In this document: positions 35,342 through 46,128 of the stretch, piece by piece | Layout: the number at the start of each line of letters is the position of its first letter | Numbering within the stretch: position 1 is the stretch's first letter | From: Actinomycetota bacterium | Lineage (GTDB): Bacteria; Actinomycetota; Actinomycetes; S36-B12; CAIYMF01 | Direction: 5' to 3' | Length of the DNA: 50,066 bases | Assembly: GCA_009697815.1 (NCBI GenBank) | Contig: WLRQ01000013.1 | Location: forward strand, 1 to 50,066 | The notes under the pieces: generated by a model | What the model was told of the DNA's origin: nothing | Seen by the model: the letters and a program-made list of their open reading frames with translations, nothing else | Database searches by the model: none | Program-made: the position numbers and the translations under genes

Positions 35342-35758
35342 TCAGTGAGTTCCTGAGGCACGCAGTTTCGACTGTTCCGCGAGAGCAACCTTGAGGCGAG
35401 TCTCGGCGCGCTCGATCGCGGCCATCTCCTCGGCGCTCTCGGTTGCCGCCGCCCGTGCGCGCTCTAGTGCCAGGGTGGCGCGCTCAACGTCGATCTCTCC
35501 GCCGAGTTCGGCGGTCTCGGCGAGGATCCAGACCTCGTCGTGGTCGACCGCAAAGAAACCACCGTGGACGGCGACGACCACCGAAGGCCCATCGGTGGTG
35601 GTGATGCGCACCGGGCTGTCGGCCAGGATCGCCAGCACCGCCTCGTGCTGGGGCAGGATGCCGATCTCACCCTCGAGGGTCTTGGCGACAACCAGCGACG
35701 CGGTACCCGACCACAGCTTGCGGTCGACCGCCACGACGCTGACGTTGAGCTCACCCAT
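35342..35758 (-). CDS. atpC: ATP synthase F1 epsilon subunit
   Basis: 138 residues: an N-terminal beta-sandwich (about 1-85; LNVSVVAVDRKLWSG, EGEIGILPQHEAVLAIL) and a C-terminal helical hairpin (about 90-135) rich in Ala, Glu and Arg. Epsilon is part of the central stalk; it couples rotation to catalysis and can inhibit ATP hydrolysis. The ATG is one base after the atpD stop. It is the last gene of the operon and is followed by a bidirectional hairpin. Confidence 0.95.
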   Translation of the reverse strand: MGELNVSVVAVDRKLWSGTASLVVAKTLEGEIGILPQHEAVLAILADSPVRITTTDGPSVVVAVHGGFFAVDHDEVWILAETAELGGEIDVERATLALERARAAATESAEEMAAIERAETRLKVALAEQSKLRASGTH

Positions 35759-35759
35759 G

Positions 35760-37223
<1,464 letters not shown>

Positions 37224-38138
37224 CTATGCGGATGCGGAGAGTGCGTCGGCTCCGCCGACGATCTCGCTGATCTCTTGGGTGATCTCGCTCTGACGAGCCT
37301 GGTTCGCCTGGCGGCTGAGGGTCTTGATGAGTTCCTCGGCATTGTCCGTCGCCGCGCTCATGGCCCGGCGACGGGCAGCGTGTTCTGACGCCGCTGCGAG
37401 CAGCAGCGAGGTGAACACGAGATTTTCGACGTACTTGGGGATCAGCATGTCGAGCACCTCCGATGCGGAGGGCTCGAAACTGTAGAGCGGGAAGGGTCCC
37501 GAACCTGAGGCCGCCGCCTCCTCAGCCGTCTGCGCGACCACCTTGATCGGAAGAATCTGGATCACGGTCGGGATCTGGGTGACCATGCTCACGAAGTGCA
37601 TGTAGACCACGTGGATCTCGTCACTGCCACCCTCGGTATTAGGGGTGAGGTAACTGGCCAGCAGCGCCGCCGAGATCTCCTTGGCGTTCTCATAGGTCGG
37701 GGTATCGCTGAAACCCGACCACGATTGAGCCACCGTGCGCCCACGGAACCGGTAGAAACCGATCGCCTTGCGTCCGACCAGGTAGGGAACGACCTTGAGG
37801 CCACGGTTGTCGAGCAACTTCGTCAGCTGCTCGCCCTCCTTGATGACGCTCGAGGAATACCCGCCCGCGAGACCGCGATCCGAGGTGATCACCAGGATCG
37901 ACGCGCGCTTACGAGGAACCTTCTCGTCATCGCACAGGAAGGGGATGTTTCCGCGCGTGCTCGTGGCCGCTGCCGAGATAGCCATGGTGAGCGCCCGGGT
38001 GTAGGGCAGCGCAGCTTCAACGCGCTGCTGCGCCTTCACGATGCGCGAGGAGGCGATGAGCTCCATCGCCTTCGTAATCTTCTTGGTCGCCTGGACGGAC
38101 TTGATCCGCCGTCGGTAAATCCGGAGTTGGGCACCCAT
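37224..38138 (-). CDS. atpG: ATP synthase F1 gamma subunit
   Basis: 304 residues, the rotor shaft of F1. The N-terminal coiled-coil helix MGAQLRIYRRRIKSVQATKK and the C-terminal helix (AASEHAARRRAMSAATDNAEELI) are conserved, as is the central Rossmann-like domain (about 75-220; ITSDRGLAGGYSS). The length is slightly above the 285-290 of E. coli, in line with a short actinobacterial loop in the middle domain near EEAAASGSG. It lies 12 bp after atpA and 15 bp before atpD. Confidence 0.97.
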   Translation of the reverse strand: MGAQLRIYRRRIKSVQATKKITKAMELIASSRIVKAQQRVEAALPYTRALTMAISAAATSTRGNIPFLCDDEKVPRKRASILVITSDRGLAGGYSSSVIKEGEQLTKLLDNRGLKVVPYLVGRKAIGFYRFRGRTVAQSWSGFSDTPTYENAKEISAALLASYLTPNTEGGSDEIHVVYMHFVSMVTQIPTVIQILPIKVVAQTAEEAAASGSGPFPLYSFEPSASEVLDMLIPKYVENLVFTSLLLAAASEHAARRRAMSAATDNAEELIKTLSRQANQARQSEITQEISEIVGGADALSASA

Positions 38139-38150
38139 GGGGCAGGGACC

Positions 38151-39785
38151 TCAGCCCTTGACCGTGGTGATGGTCGCGTGAACGACTTCGGACTCCGCGA
38201 GAGCCTCAACCGGGGCCTCGTTGACCCCAAGGACAACCCCGGAGGTGGTGTTGAACTGCCGCTTGAAGCTGGTGATCGCGGACTCGAGGCCTGCGGCGGA
38301 GTCATCCGAGAGGTCCGTGGTGGTCCGGATCGTGTCGAGCAATTCCTTGTGGTTGCGGCGCAGGTAATCGAGGAAGTCACGCTCGAAGCGCTTGATGTCC
38401 TCGAGCGGCACATCGTCAAGGTTGCCCGTGGTGCCCGACCACACTGACGCGACCTCTTCCTCCATCGGGAAGGGCGCGTACTGCGACTGCTTGAGGAGCT
38501 CGACGAGGCGCGAACCACGCGCGAGCAGCGCCTTGGAGGCAGCGTCGAGGTCGGAGCCGAAGGCCGAGAAAGCCTCGAGCTCACGGAACTGGGCGAGGTC
38601 AAGGCGCAGACGGCCCGCCACCTTCTTCATCGCCTTCGGCTGAGCCGACCCGCCCACGCGCGAGACCGAGATACCCACGTTGATGGCCGGGCGCACACCG
38701 GAGTTGAACAGGTCGGACTCCAGGAAGCACTGACCATCGGTGATCGAGATGACGTTGGTCGGGATATAGGCCGACACGTCGTTGGCCTTGGTCTCGATGA
38801 TCGGCAAGCCGGTCATGGAACCCGCACCGAGCTCGTTGGAGAGCTTCGCGCAACGCTCGAGCAGACGGGAGTGCAAGTAGAAGACGTCACCGGGGTAGGC
38901 CTCGCGACCCGGCGGACGACGCAGCAGCAGTGAGACGGCGCGGTAAGCCTCGGCCTGCTTGGAGAGGTCATCGAAGATGATCAGGACGTGCTGGCCCTGG
39001 TACATCCAGTGCTGACCAATGGCCGAGCCGGTGTAGGGGGCGAGGTACTTGAAGCCGGCGGGGTCGGACGCGGGGGCCGCGACGATGGTCGTGTATTCCA
39101 TGGCGCCGAAGTCCTCGAGCGCGCCGCGGACGGCCGCGATCGTGGAGCCCTTCTGACCAATGGCGACGTAGATGCACTTGACCTGCTTCTTGGGGTCGCC
39201 GGACTCCCAGTTCTGCTTCTGGTTGATGATCGTGTCGATCGCCACGGCCGTCTTGCCGGTCTGGCGGTCGCCGATGATCAGCTGACGCTGGCCGCGGCCG
39301 ATGGCGGTCATGGCGTCGATGGCCTTGATGCCCGTGAGCATCGGCTCCTTCACCGGCTGGCGCTCGACGACGGTGGGCGCCTGAAGCTCGAGGGCGCGAC
39401 GGCCTTCGGCAGCGATCGGGCCCTTGCCATCGATCGGGTTGCCCAGGGGGTCGACGACGCGGCCAAGGTAGCCGTCGCCGACGGGCACCGAGAGGATCTC
39501 GCCCGTGCGCTTGACCGGCTGGCCCTCTGCGATCTTCGAGCCGTCTCCGAGGAGCACGACACCGATCTCACGCACGTCGAGGTTGAGTGCAAGGCCCAGC
39601 AGTCCACCCTCGAACTCGAGCAGTTCGTTGGTCATGGCCGAGTGAAGTCCCTCAACGCGCGCGATACCGTCACCGGTCTCAACGACGCGCCCGACCTCCT
39701 CACGGGTGGTCGCGGGGGCGTACGACTCGACGTTCCGCGCGATTGCGTCGCGGATGTCTTCCGGTCGGATCGTCAGCTCCGTCAT
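38151..39785 (-). CDS. atpA: ATP synthase F1 alpha subunit
   Basis: 544 residues. The non-catalytic nucleotide-binding subunit has P-loop GDRQTGKT at 172-179 and the arginine-finger region with [17 protein letters not shown]. The N-terminal 25 residues would bind the delta subunit. The C-terminus runs about 30 residues past the usual end ([33 protein letters not shown]). A C-terminal extension of alpha that suppresses ATP hydrolysis is described in mycobacteria; whether this tail acts the same way is inference. It is 78 bp downstream of atpH and 12 bp before atpG. Confidence 0.98.
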   Translation of the reverse strand: MTELTIRPEDIRDAIARNVESYAPATTREEVGRVVETGDGIARVEGLHSAMTNELLEFEGGLLGLALNLDVREIGVVLLGDGSKIAEGQPVKRTGEILSVPVGDGYLGRVVDPLGNPIDGKGPIAAEGRRALELQAPTVVERQPVKEPMLTGIKAIDAMTAIGRGQRQLIIGDRQTGKTAVAIDTIINQKQNWESGDPKKQVKCIYVAIGQKGSTIAAVRGALEDFGAMEYTTIVAAPASDPAGFKYLAPYTGSAIGQHWMYQGQHVLIIFDDLSKQAEAYRAVSLLLRRPPGREAYPGDVFYLHSRLLERCAKLSNELGAGSMTGLPIIETKANDVSAYIPTNVISITDGQCFLESDLFNSGVRPAINVGISVSRVGGSAQPKAMKKVAGRLRLDLAQFRELEAFSAFGSDLDAASKALLARGSRLVELLKQSQYAPFPMEEEVASVWSGTTGNLDDVPLEDIKRFERDFLDYLRRNHKELLDTIRTTTDLSDDSAAGLESAITSFKRQFNTTSGVVLGVNEAPVEALAESEVVHATITTVKG

Positions 39786-39863
39786 GGTGTCCTGCTCTCT
39801 CGTTCTCGCGCCGTTTCTCGGCGCCGTCGGTCTCGGGAGTAGTGCGGTTCGGGTAGTGCTTGT

Positions 39864-40673
39864 TCAGGCGGACACGGTGCGACGAGCCTGTTCGAGCCGG
39901 CTCGCCACGCTTCCGTCGATCACGTCATCGCCGATTCGCACGACGATGCCGCCCAACACGGACGGGTCGACAATCACGTTCAGGCGTACCTGACGACCCT
40001 GAAGGGCTGCCAGTGCTGCCACGAGCCGGGTGTTCTGGTCTGGGGTCAAGGACACGGCGCTACGCACCTCGGCCAGGACTTGGTGGCGCTGAGCACTCGC
40101 CAGGCGCGCGAGATGCTCCACTGCCGTGGCTGGTCGACGTCCGCGCAGGTTCGCCGCGAGGTGTGTCACGAGTGCCGTGGTGGCCGGAGATCCTGTGGGC
40201 TCGACGATCGAGCGCACGAGCTCGGCCTTGCGCCCGGGCCCGACAGCGGGGTCGGTGAGGGCTAGTTGGAGTTCAGGTGACTGGTCGACCGCACGACCGA
40301 AGGTGAAGAGCTCATCTTCGATACGGTCCAAGGTGCCGTTCGACTCTGCGTCGGCGAACGCGACTTGGGCGCCGAGCTGCTCGATGGCCTCGATGAGATC
40401 CGAGTCGCTGGACCAGCGCGCCGAGACGATGTCACTGAGAACGGACATCGAGATCGCCGCGATCCTCGAGGAGAACAGTGTTGACGCGATACCCGCACGG
40501 ACCTGCGCCGGCTGACCGGCGTCGGCAAGTGCAAGGCGCAGAGCCTTCTCTTCGCCAAGGACCCTGACGACCGCAAGGAGGTCAGCGCTGACACCACTGA
40601 AGCCCGGCTCCGCGCGACGGCCATCGACCGACGCCTGCAAGGCCAGCAGCGAGTGACGAGACGAACCGAGCAT
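39864..40673 (-). CDS. atpH: ATP synthase F1 delta subunit (long actinobacterial form)
   Basis: 269 residues, about 90 longer than the E. coli subunit, as in Streptomyces. The core OSCP-like domain occupies about residues 90-265 and ends in the conserved LNVIVDPSVLGGIVVRIGDDVIDGSV. The N-terminal 85 residues are Ala/Leu-rich helices (LLALQASVDGRRAEPGFS, VRVLGEEKALRLALADA). In mycobacteria a b-like segment is fused to delta; here b is a separate gene. Delta joins the peripheral stalk to the top of alpha3beta3. It begins at the stop codon of atpF, with a one-base overlap. Confidence 0.95.
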   Translation of the reverse strand: MLGSSRHSLLALQASVDGRRAEPGFSGVSADLLAVVRVLGEEKALRLALADAGQPAQVRAGIASTLFSSRIAAISMSVLSDIVSARWSSDSDLIEAIEQLGAQVAFADAESNGTLDRIEDELFTFGRAVDQSPELQLALTDPAVGPGRKAELVRSIVEPTGSPATTALVTHLAANLRGRRPATAVEHLARLASAQRHQVLAEVRSAVSLTPDQNTRLVAALAALQGRQVRLNVIVDPSVLGGIVVRIGDDVIDGSVASRLEQARRTVSA

Positions 40674-41197
40674 CAGTTCGACGCCCCGTTCGCCTGGGCT
40701 TCGAGGTCGGCGATGAAGCGATCCACGGTCGCGCGGGCACGCGCATCATCAGCGAGGGACTCGCCCACGACCTTGCTTGCCAGCGTGAGGGCCAAGGTGC
40801 CCACCTCGCGACGCAGCGACGCAAGGGCCGACGCACGCTCGGAGTTCATCGAGGCCTCGGCACGCACGGTGACGAGTGCGGCCGCCTCACTAGCCTCGCG
40901 GCGAGCCTCCTCGACGATCGAGGAACGATCGGACTGCGCCTGGGCGATGATCTCGCCCGCCTGACGTCGACCTTCGTCGAGCGCCGCACGTCGCTCCGTG
41001 TCGGCAGCCGCAGCCTGCGTCCGAGCCACATCCGCAGCCTCCAGCGAGGTGCGGATCTGAGTCTGACGCTCTTCCATCGCCTTGTTGATCGGCGGAATGA
41101 TCCACTTGGTCAACGCGAAGACGATGAAGACGAAGACAGCGAACTCGACGAAGAACGTCCCGTTCGGTAGCAAGAAGATTTCAGCTGATGTTCGCAA
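40673..41197 (-). CDS. atpF: ATP synthase F0 b subunit
   Basis: 174 residues. One N-terminal transmembrane helix (about 9-30; NGTFFVEFAVFVFIVFALTK) is followed by a long charged amphipathic helix (about 40-165) that dimerises as the stator stalk. The segment PPINKAMEERQTQIRTSLEAA is typical. It is 87 bp after atpE and coupled to atpH by a one-base overlap. Confidence 0.96.
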   Translation of the reverse strand: MRTSAEIFLLPNGTFFVEFAVFVFIVFALTKWIIPPINKAMEERQTQIRTSLEAADVARTQAAAADTERRAALDEGRRQAGEIIAQAQSDRSSIVEEARREASEAAALVTVRAEASMNSERASALASLRREVGTLALTLASKVVGESLADDARARATVDRFIADLEAQANGASN

Positions 41198-41284
41198 CTC
41201 GACGCTCTCCAGTTCGTGTCCAACTACGTCTTGTTCAGTGCCTTACCCGTGGCCGAAGCCACCTGCCCGTGCAGCCGAAAGAGA

Positions 41285-41551
41285 CTACTTGGACGAGAAG
41301 ACGTAAACGAAGACGACCATGAAGAGCAGGTTGATGAAGTACGCAGCCTCGACCAGACCAACGGTCAGGAAGAAGTACTGACGGGCCTTGCTCTCGATCT
41401 CAGGCTGGCGTGCGATCGCGCTGATCGTGGAACTTCCCACGAGACCATCACCGATTGCCGCGCCTGCAGCACCGCCGGCCAGCGCGAGGCCACCACCGAT
41501 GAGGGCGCCCGCGATCCGAATCGCGTCATTGAGCCCTGCGTCTACTGCCAT
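41285..41551 (-). CDS. atpE: ATP synthase F0 c subunit
   Basis: 88-residue proteolipid with two transmembrane helices joined by the polar loop ARQPE (47-51). The ion-binding carboxylate is Glu68 in [13 protein letters not shown]. This is a proton-type site; no sodium signature of extra Gln/Ser ligands is apparent. The first helix contains the packing glycines [18 protein letters not shown]. The ATG at 41551 has GGAGG five bases upstream and is preferred over an ATG four codons earlier. The 115-bp gap from atpB and strong ribosome site fit the high copy number of c. Confidence 0.97.
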   Translation of the reverse strand: MAVDAGLNDAIRIAGALIGGGLALAGGAAGAAIGDGLVGSSTISAIARQPEIESKARQYFFLTVGLVEAAYFINLLFMVVFVYVFSSK

Positions 41552-41666
41552 GTCTTCCTCCACTGTTCGGGATCTTCATTGAGTACTGATCGCGTTGACT
41601 TCGTGTTGTGCTCCGTGCACGTGCGAGCGCCCATCACCTGGGTGAGTAGCTGGCAGCCCGCTTACC

Positions 41667-42404
41667 TTAGTGCTCTTCGGTCGACATGCCGATGCCGAGG
41701 TAGATGATCGTCAGCAGGGCAAAGATGAAGGCCTGGATAGCCCCGATGAACATGGCGAATGGCTTCCAGATCAGTTCGCCTACCGGCACGAGGAAGATCG
41801 GCAGAAGCGCCGTGATGACCGAGACCATGAGCACGCTGGCGAAGATGTTTCCGAAGAGTCGGAACGTGAGCGTGATCGGCTTGGTGATCTCTTCGATGAT
41901 GTTGATCGGGAGCATGACGGGGTACGGCTCGAGGTAGTGCTTGAAGTAGCCCTTGGTACCGCGCGCCTTGATCGAGTTGTAGTGGACCAGGAAGATCACC
42001 ACGACCGCCATCGCCAACGGGAGGTTGACGTCGGACGTCGGGGCCGGGAACCACTCGGGGTTATGGCCACTGGGGATGATTTCGATCCAGTTGCAGATCA
42101 AGATGAACAGGAACAGCCCCATGGCGAGGGGAACGAATCGTCGGCCTTGTGGACCGATGGCCGACTCAGCGATCCCACCAATCTGCTCGAACAGGGTCTC
42201 CCAGAACAACTGAAGCTTCCCGGGGACACCCGAGGTGACCTTGCGGCGCATCAGGAATCCGAGAGCTAGCACGATCAGGGCCGCCACAAGGGAGGCGAAC
42301 ACAATGTCGAGGTTGACCTTCATGCCCAGCACGAGGATCTGCATGGGGTGCTCGCCGACCTCGATGGTCGCCTCGGCCAGCAGGTGGTTGCTCAGGAAAT
42401 CCAC
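41667..42404 (-). CDS. atpB: ATP synthase F0 a subunit
   Basis: 245 residues with five to six transmembrane helices. The essential arginine of the proton path lies in the conserved TFRLFGNIFAS (E. coli Arg210). EITKPITLTFRLFGN and the C-terminal AFIFALLTIIYLGIGM are typical. The GTG at 42404 has AGAGGT seven bases upstream and is preferred; another GTG at 42419 overlaps the atpI stop. Together with the c ring it forms the proton channel. Confidence 0.96.
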   Translation of the reverse strand: MDFLSNHLLAEATIEVGEHPMQILVLGMKVNLDIVFASLVAALIVLALGFLMRRKVTSGVPGKLQLFWETLFEQIGGIAESAIGPQGRRFVPLAMGLFLFILICNWIEIIPSGHNPEWFPAPTSDVNLPLAMAVVVIFLVHYNSIKARGTKGYFKHYLEPYPVMLPINIIEEITKPITLTFRLFGNIFASVLMVSVITALLPIFLVPVGELIWKPFAMFIGAIQAFIFALLTIIYLGIGMSTEEH

Positions 42405-42415
42405 TGAAATACCTC

Positions 42416-42820
42416 TCACAACGCCCTGGTGGCCATGATGGCCCGACCAGCATTGATCACAAATGCGATCTGGAAGATGACGAGCCCGACCATGACGCCG
42501 ATACCCAAGGGTGGGATCCAGACAACGAGCCCGATCACCACGGCTGTGATGACGGCCAGGCGGACGAGGCTGTTGGAACGAATGAGCCGGCGGATCACCT
42601 TGTCGTCAGGGACCTCCTCGGTGCGAGCACCCAGGACGCCAGTGCCGAGCACCCGCACGTTCAGAATCGCCGCCGCGATTCCGATCGCGATGCCAACCGA
42701 CGCCACTGGGGCTGAGAGCCAAAAGGACACGCCAGCCCCGATCACGCCCACCACAATCGCGGATAGGACGGTGGGACGCAGGATGTGCGTCAAAGCCCCG
42801 ACGGGAAGGTCTTCGAGCAC
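42416..42820 (-). CDS. atpI: ATP synthase protein I (AtpI)
   Basis: 134-residue membrane protein with four predicted helices (about 14-34, 39-58, 84-104 and 107-127). Its place directly before atpB matches atpI of other operons and mycobacterial Rv1303. AtpI helps assemble the c ring in several bacteria. Sequence conservation is low, so the name rests on topology and position. The end lies only 11 bp before the atpB start. Confidence 0.85.
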   Translation of the reverse strand: MLEDLPVGALTHILRPTVLSAIVVGVIGAGVSFWLSAPVASVGIAIGIAAAILNVRVLGTGVLGARTEEVPDDKVIRRLIRSNSLVRLAVITAVVIGLVVWIPPLGIGVMVGLVIFQIAFVINAGRAIMATRAL

Positions 42821-42844
42821 GGCCTTGGCACCTAACCCTTCGAC

Positions 42845-43081
42845 TTAGAGGAACCGACGTACCTGCGCCACCACTGTTGCAACGGCCGCAGTCGATCCAA
42901 GCAGGAACCCTAGCAGCAGGCAAAGTGGGCCTACGCCCAGCCACCCATCGACCACCAGCCCGAGCGCCACCCCGGTAGCGACGCACCCCGCGATCGTGCT
43001 GCCAATACCCACGAAGGCCCATCCGCCCGGAAGATCCTTGATCGGCGGACTGCCTTCGGGCTCAGGCATTTCGGGGCTCAT
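42845..43081 (-). CDS. small membrane protein, AtpZ/AtpI-like
   Basis: 78 residues with two transmembrane helices (about 22-47 and 50-70), the second being rich in Leu and Gly. The pattern GGWAFVGIGSTIAGCVATGVALGLVVDGWLG resembles the AtpZ/AtpI family of small proteins that start many atp operons. AtpZ with AtpI has been proposed to handle Mg or Ca uptake for ATP synthase assembly; that role is inferred here. The ATG at 43081 has AGGGG upstream and is five bases past the wecA stop. A longer reading overlaps wecA and is not supported. Confidence 0.75.
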   Translation of the reverse strand: MSPEMPEPEGSPPIKDLPGGWAFVGIGSTIAGCVATGVALGLVVDGWLGVGPLCLLLGFLLGSTAAVATVVAQVRRFL

Positions 43082-43086
43082 CGCCC

Positions 43087-44178
43087 CTACTGCCGAGCGG
43101 GGCGGAGTCGCGGCCAGCGCACCGCGAGGAACAACCCGGCAACCCCCGTGGCGAACCAGATTCCCGCCACCCCGACGGGCACGAAAGCGAGACCGACCGC
43201 GGTGAAGGCGAGCAGGCCCGTCCATCCGTACATGAGCAGGACAGCCCGTCTTTGACTGTGACCGAGCTCAAGGAGTCTGTGGTGCAAGTGCTCCTTGTCC
43301 GGGGCGAAAGGACTGCGTCCGGCACGTGTTCGCCTGACGACCGCGAGCAGCATGTCGAGCAGTGGCACCGCCATCACCGCCGCGGGCAGCAGGATCGGCA
43401 GCAGTGCCGGGACGAATGTCGGGCCCGGGACGACGTTGGGGTCGAGTTGCCCCACGAGAGTGATCACCGAACTCGCCAGAAGAAGCCCGATCAACATCGA
43501 TCCGGTGTCCCCCATGAAGACTCGGGCCGGATTGATGTTGTGCGGGAGGAACCCGGCACACATGCCCGCCAGCACGGCGGACACAAGCGCGGCCAGCGTC
43601 GCGCGCGTGAATCCGTATTCGAAGGACAACAGGTAGGAGTAGGCGAAGAACGCGAGAGCCCCTATGCCCACAATTCCTGCTGCGAGCCCGTCGAGGCCAT
43701 CAATGAAGTTGATGGCATTGACGGCCACGACCACCACGAGGATGGTCAGCAGGACCGAGGTGACCGGGTCGAGGACGAGGGTGCCTCCGATAGGCAACCA
43801 CACGATCGCAATGCCCTGCAGTGCCATCACCGCGCCCGCGAGAGCCTGTCCCGCGAATTTCGTGGGCGCATCGAGCCCCCAGCGGTCATCGATCATGCCC
43901 ATGACGACCAGGACCCCGGCACCGGATAGCAGTGCGACCGGCTCGCTCGACCCAGCGAATACCGAACTCATCAGCGGGAGGTGGCTCGCGACGAGCATCG
44001 CGGCCACCAGCCCTGCAGCCATGCCAAGCCCACCGAGGCGCGGAGTGGGGGTGTCGTGTACATCGCGATCGCGTACCTCGGCCATGGCGCCCCACGCGAG
44101 GGCGAACCGCCGCGCGAGCGGGGTGACCAGATAGGTCACCGCCGCGGCGACGAACAGGCACAGGAGGTACTCGCGCAC
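43087..44178 (-). CDS. wecA: undecaprenyl-phosphate GlcNAc-1-phosphate transferase (WecA/TagO family)
   Basis: 363-residue polytopic membrane enzyme of the MraY/WecA superfamily with about ten or eleven helices. Catalytic motifs are the Asp pair IDDRWG (Asp97-Asp98), NFIDGLDGLAAG (157-168), FMGDTGSM, and the cytoplasmic HLHHRLLELGHS loop typical of WecA rather than MraY. It attaches GlcNAc-1-phosphate to undecaprenyl (or decaprenyl) phosphate; in mycobacteria this begins arabinogalactan linker synthesis, in others teichoic acid or polysaccharide. It lies nine bases after glyA and just before the atp genes, as in Mycobacterium and Streptomyces. Confidence 0.95.
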   Translation of the reverse strand: MREYLLCLFVAAAVTYLVTPLARRFALAWGAMAEVRDRDVHDTPTPRLGGLGMAAGLVAAMLVASHLPLMSSVFAGSSEPVALLSGAGVLVVMGMIDDRWGLDAPTKFAGQALAGAVMALQGIAIVWLPIGGTLVLDPVTSVLLTILVVVVAVNAINFIDGLDGLAAGIVGIGALAFFAYSYLLSFEYGFTRATLAALVSAVLAGMCAGFLPHNINPARVFMGDTGSMLIGLLLASSVITLVGQLDPNVVPGPTFVPALLPILLPAAVMAVPLLDMLLAVVRRTRAGRSPFAPDKEHLHHRLLELGHSQRRAVLLMYGWTGLLAFTAVGLAFVPVGVAGIWFATGVAGLFLAVRWPRLRPARQ

Positions 44179-44187
44179 GTCCGACGC

Positions 44188-45456
44188 CTAGGAGGCGTAG
44201 GCAGGCTTGTTCGCCACGAGAGCGCGCACCTCGTCGGCTACTGCGGCGGTCTGCGAACCGTTCGGGTCCTTTACGGCGCGGCCGATAAGTGAGGCGATGA
44301 GCCGCATGTCTGCCTCGTCCATCCCCTGGGTCGTGGTGGCCGGCGTGCCCACCCGAATACCCGAGGCGACGCTCGGCGGCGCAGGATCGTAGGGGATCGC
44401 GTTCTTGTTGAGCACGATGCGGGCCGCCCCTGCGCGCGCCTCAGCCTCAGCCCCCGTGACGCCAATTCCCTGGAGGTCAAGTAGGGCGAGGTGGGTGTCG
44501 GTGCCACCGGAGACAGGGCGCATTCCCTCAGCAGCCAGCCCCTCCGTGAGTGCCTGGGCATTCGCGATCACCTGGCGGGCGTAGGCGGCGTATTCAGGCG
44601 TCGCAGCCTCCTTGAGCGCCACAGCCTTCGCAGCCACGGCATGCATGAGCGGACCGCCCTGCATCATCGGGAAGACCGCCTTGTCGAGGGCCGCCGCGTG
44701 CTCGGACTTACACACCAGCATGCCCCCGCGCGGGCCGCGCAAGACCTTGTGGGTGGTGAAAGTAACAACGTCGGCGTAGGGCACCGGACTCGGGATGGCC
44801 TTACCCGCGACGAGTCCGATGAAGTGCGCGGCGTCGACCATGAGGATCGCCCCGACCTCGTCAGCAACCGCGCGGAATGCGGCGAAGTCGATCAGGCGCG
44901 GGATTGCGGAACCGCCACAGATGATCATCTTGGGGCGGTGCTCGTGCGCGAGGTCACGCATCTGGTCGTAGTCAATGTCCTCTGTCGTGGCACTGACGCC
45001 GTAGTGGACAGCGTTGAACCACTTGCCCGTGAAGGAAACCTTGGCCCCGTGGGTCAGGTGCCCTCCGTGAGGCAGGCTCATGGCGAGCAAGGTTTCGCCC
45101 GGCTTCATGAATGCGCCGTAGACCGCGAGGTTCGCATTGGCGCCACTGTGCGGCTGCAGGTTGGCGTGATCGGCACCGAAGAGCGTCTTTGCGCGTTCGA
45201 TGCCCAACGACTCGGCCTCATCGACGACCTCGCACCCGCCGTAGTAGCGCTTGCCCGGATAGCCCTCGGCGTACTTGTTCGACAGGGTCGAGCCCAGCGC
45301 CGCGAGCACCGAGGGTGAGGTGAAGTTCTCGCTGGCGATCAGTTGCAGACCGTCGTTGAGGCGGTCACGCTCGGCCAGAAGGATGCGGGCGATGTCGGGG
45401 TCGACGCTCTCGAGCGCCGCGAAGTCGGGGCCCCACGAGGCAGATGCAGAGGTCAT
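44188..45456 (-). CDS. glyA: serine hydroxymethyltransferase
   Basis: 422-residue PLP enzyme converting serine and tetrahydrofolate to glycine and 5,10-methylene-tetrahydrofolate. The PLP lysine is Lys237 in TFTTHKVLRGPRGG. Other signatures are YAEGYPGKRYYGGCE, NLQPHSGANANLAVY and DAAHFIGLVAG. The ATG has TGGAG about three bases upstream. It lies 11 bp after the Sua5-family gene. Its insertion between sua5 and wecA follows the Streptomyces order; mycobacteria lack it here. Confidence 0.97.
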   Translation of the reverse strand: MTSASASWGPDFAALESVDPDIARILLAERDRLNDGLQLIASENFTSPSVLAALGSTLSNKYAEGYPGKRYYGGCEVVDEAESLGIERAKTLFGADHANLQPHSGANANLAVYGAFMKPGETLLAMSLPHGGHLTHGAKVSFTGKWFNAVHYGVSATTEDIDYDQMRDLAHEHRPKMIICGGSAIPRLIDFAAFRAVADEVGAILMVDAAHFIGLVAGKAIPSPVPYADVVTFTTHKVLRGPRGGMLVCKSEHAAALDKAVFPMMQGGPLMHAVAAKAVALKEAATPEYAAYARQVIANAQALTEGLAAEGMRPVSGGTDTHLALLDLQGIGVTGAEAEARAGAARIVLNKNAIPYDPAPPSVASGIRVGTPATTTQGMDEADMRLIASLIGRAVKDPNGSQTAAVADEVRALVANKPAYAS

Positions 45457-45467
45457 GGCTCCAGAGC

Positions 45468-46112
45468 CTAGTCGCAGGTGAGATCAGGGCAGACCGAGCG
45501 CAGGGTGTCGAGTTCGACGGCACCGAGCCGAAGGACGTGTGGGACCTGCCCGGTGACGTCGACGATGGTGCTGGGCACAGCATCACCCGAGGTTCCCGAA
45601 TCGAGATACACCGCGACGGAGTCCCCCAGCTGGTCACGCGCCTCCAGATAGGTCGTAGCCGGTGACGACCCGGAGCGGTTCGCGCTGCTCACCGCCATCG
45701 GTCCCGAGGCGCGTAGGAGTTCGATGGCCACCGGATGAAGTGGCATCCGCAAGGCGACCGTGCCTCGGGAATCGCCAAGATCCCACGCGAGGCTCGGTTG
45801 GTGTCGCACGACGAGAGTGAGGGCACCGGGCCAGAAGGCTTCGGCTAGCTCACGTGCGGCCTTCGTCAACCCGTATGCGAGACCCTCGATCACCCCGGGG
45901 CTGCCCAGGAGCACGGGAACGGGCATATCGCGGCCTCGCCCCTTCGCGGCAAGCAGTCGCTCGACACCTGATGAACTGAACGCATCGCAGCCGATCCCGT
46001 AGACGGTGTCGGTGGGGATCACGAGAAGATCCCCACGCCGCGCGGCGGTGACCGCGGTCTCCAAGCCACGCGCCCGTTCTGCGGGGTCTGCCATGTCGAA
46101 GTGGAGGCTCAC
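45468..46112 (-). CDS. tsaC: L-threonylcarbamoyladenylate synthase (Sua5/YciO/YrdC)
   Basis: 214 residues. TsaC/Sua5 makes threonylcarbamoyl-AMP from threonine, bicarbonate and ATP for the t6A37 modification of ANN-decoding tRNAs. The family motifs KGRGRDMPVPVLL, IPTDTVYGIGCDAF, and SSANRSGSSPAT are present. It is the short TsaC form, without the extra Sua5 C-terminal domain. The GTG at 46112 gives (M)SLHFDMADP, aligning with the mycobacterial N-terminus, and has GGAG about eleven bases upstream. It follows prmC by 16 bp. Confidence 0.95.
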   Translation of the reverse strand: MSLHFDMADPAERARGLETAVTAARRGDLLVIPTDTVYGIGCDAFSSSGVERLLAAKGRGRDMPVPVLLGSPGVIEGLAYGLTKAARELAEAFWPGALTLVVRHQPSLAWDLGDSRGTVALRMPLHPVAIELLRASGPMAVSSANRSGSSPATTYLEARDQLGDSVAVYLDSGTSGDAVPSTIVDVTGQVPHVLRLGAVELDTLRSVCPDLTCD

Positions 46113-46128
46113 GAGGATGGATTCTCCA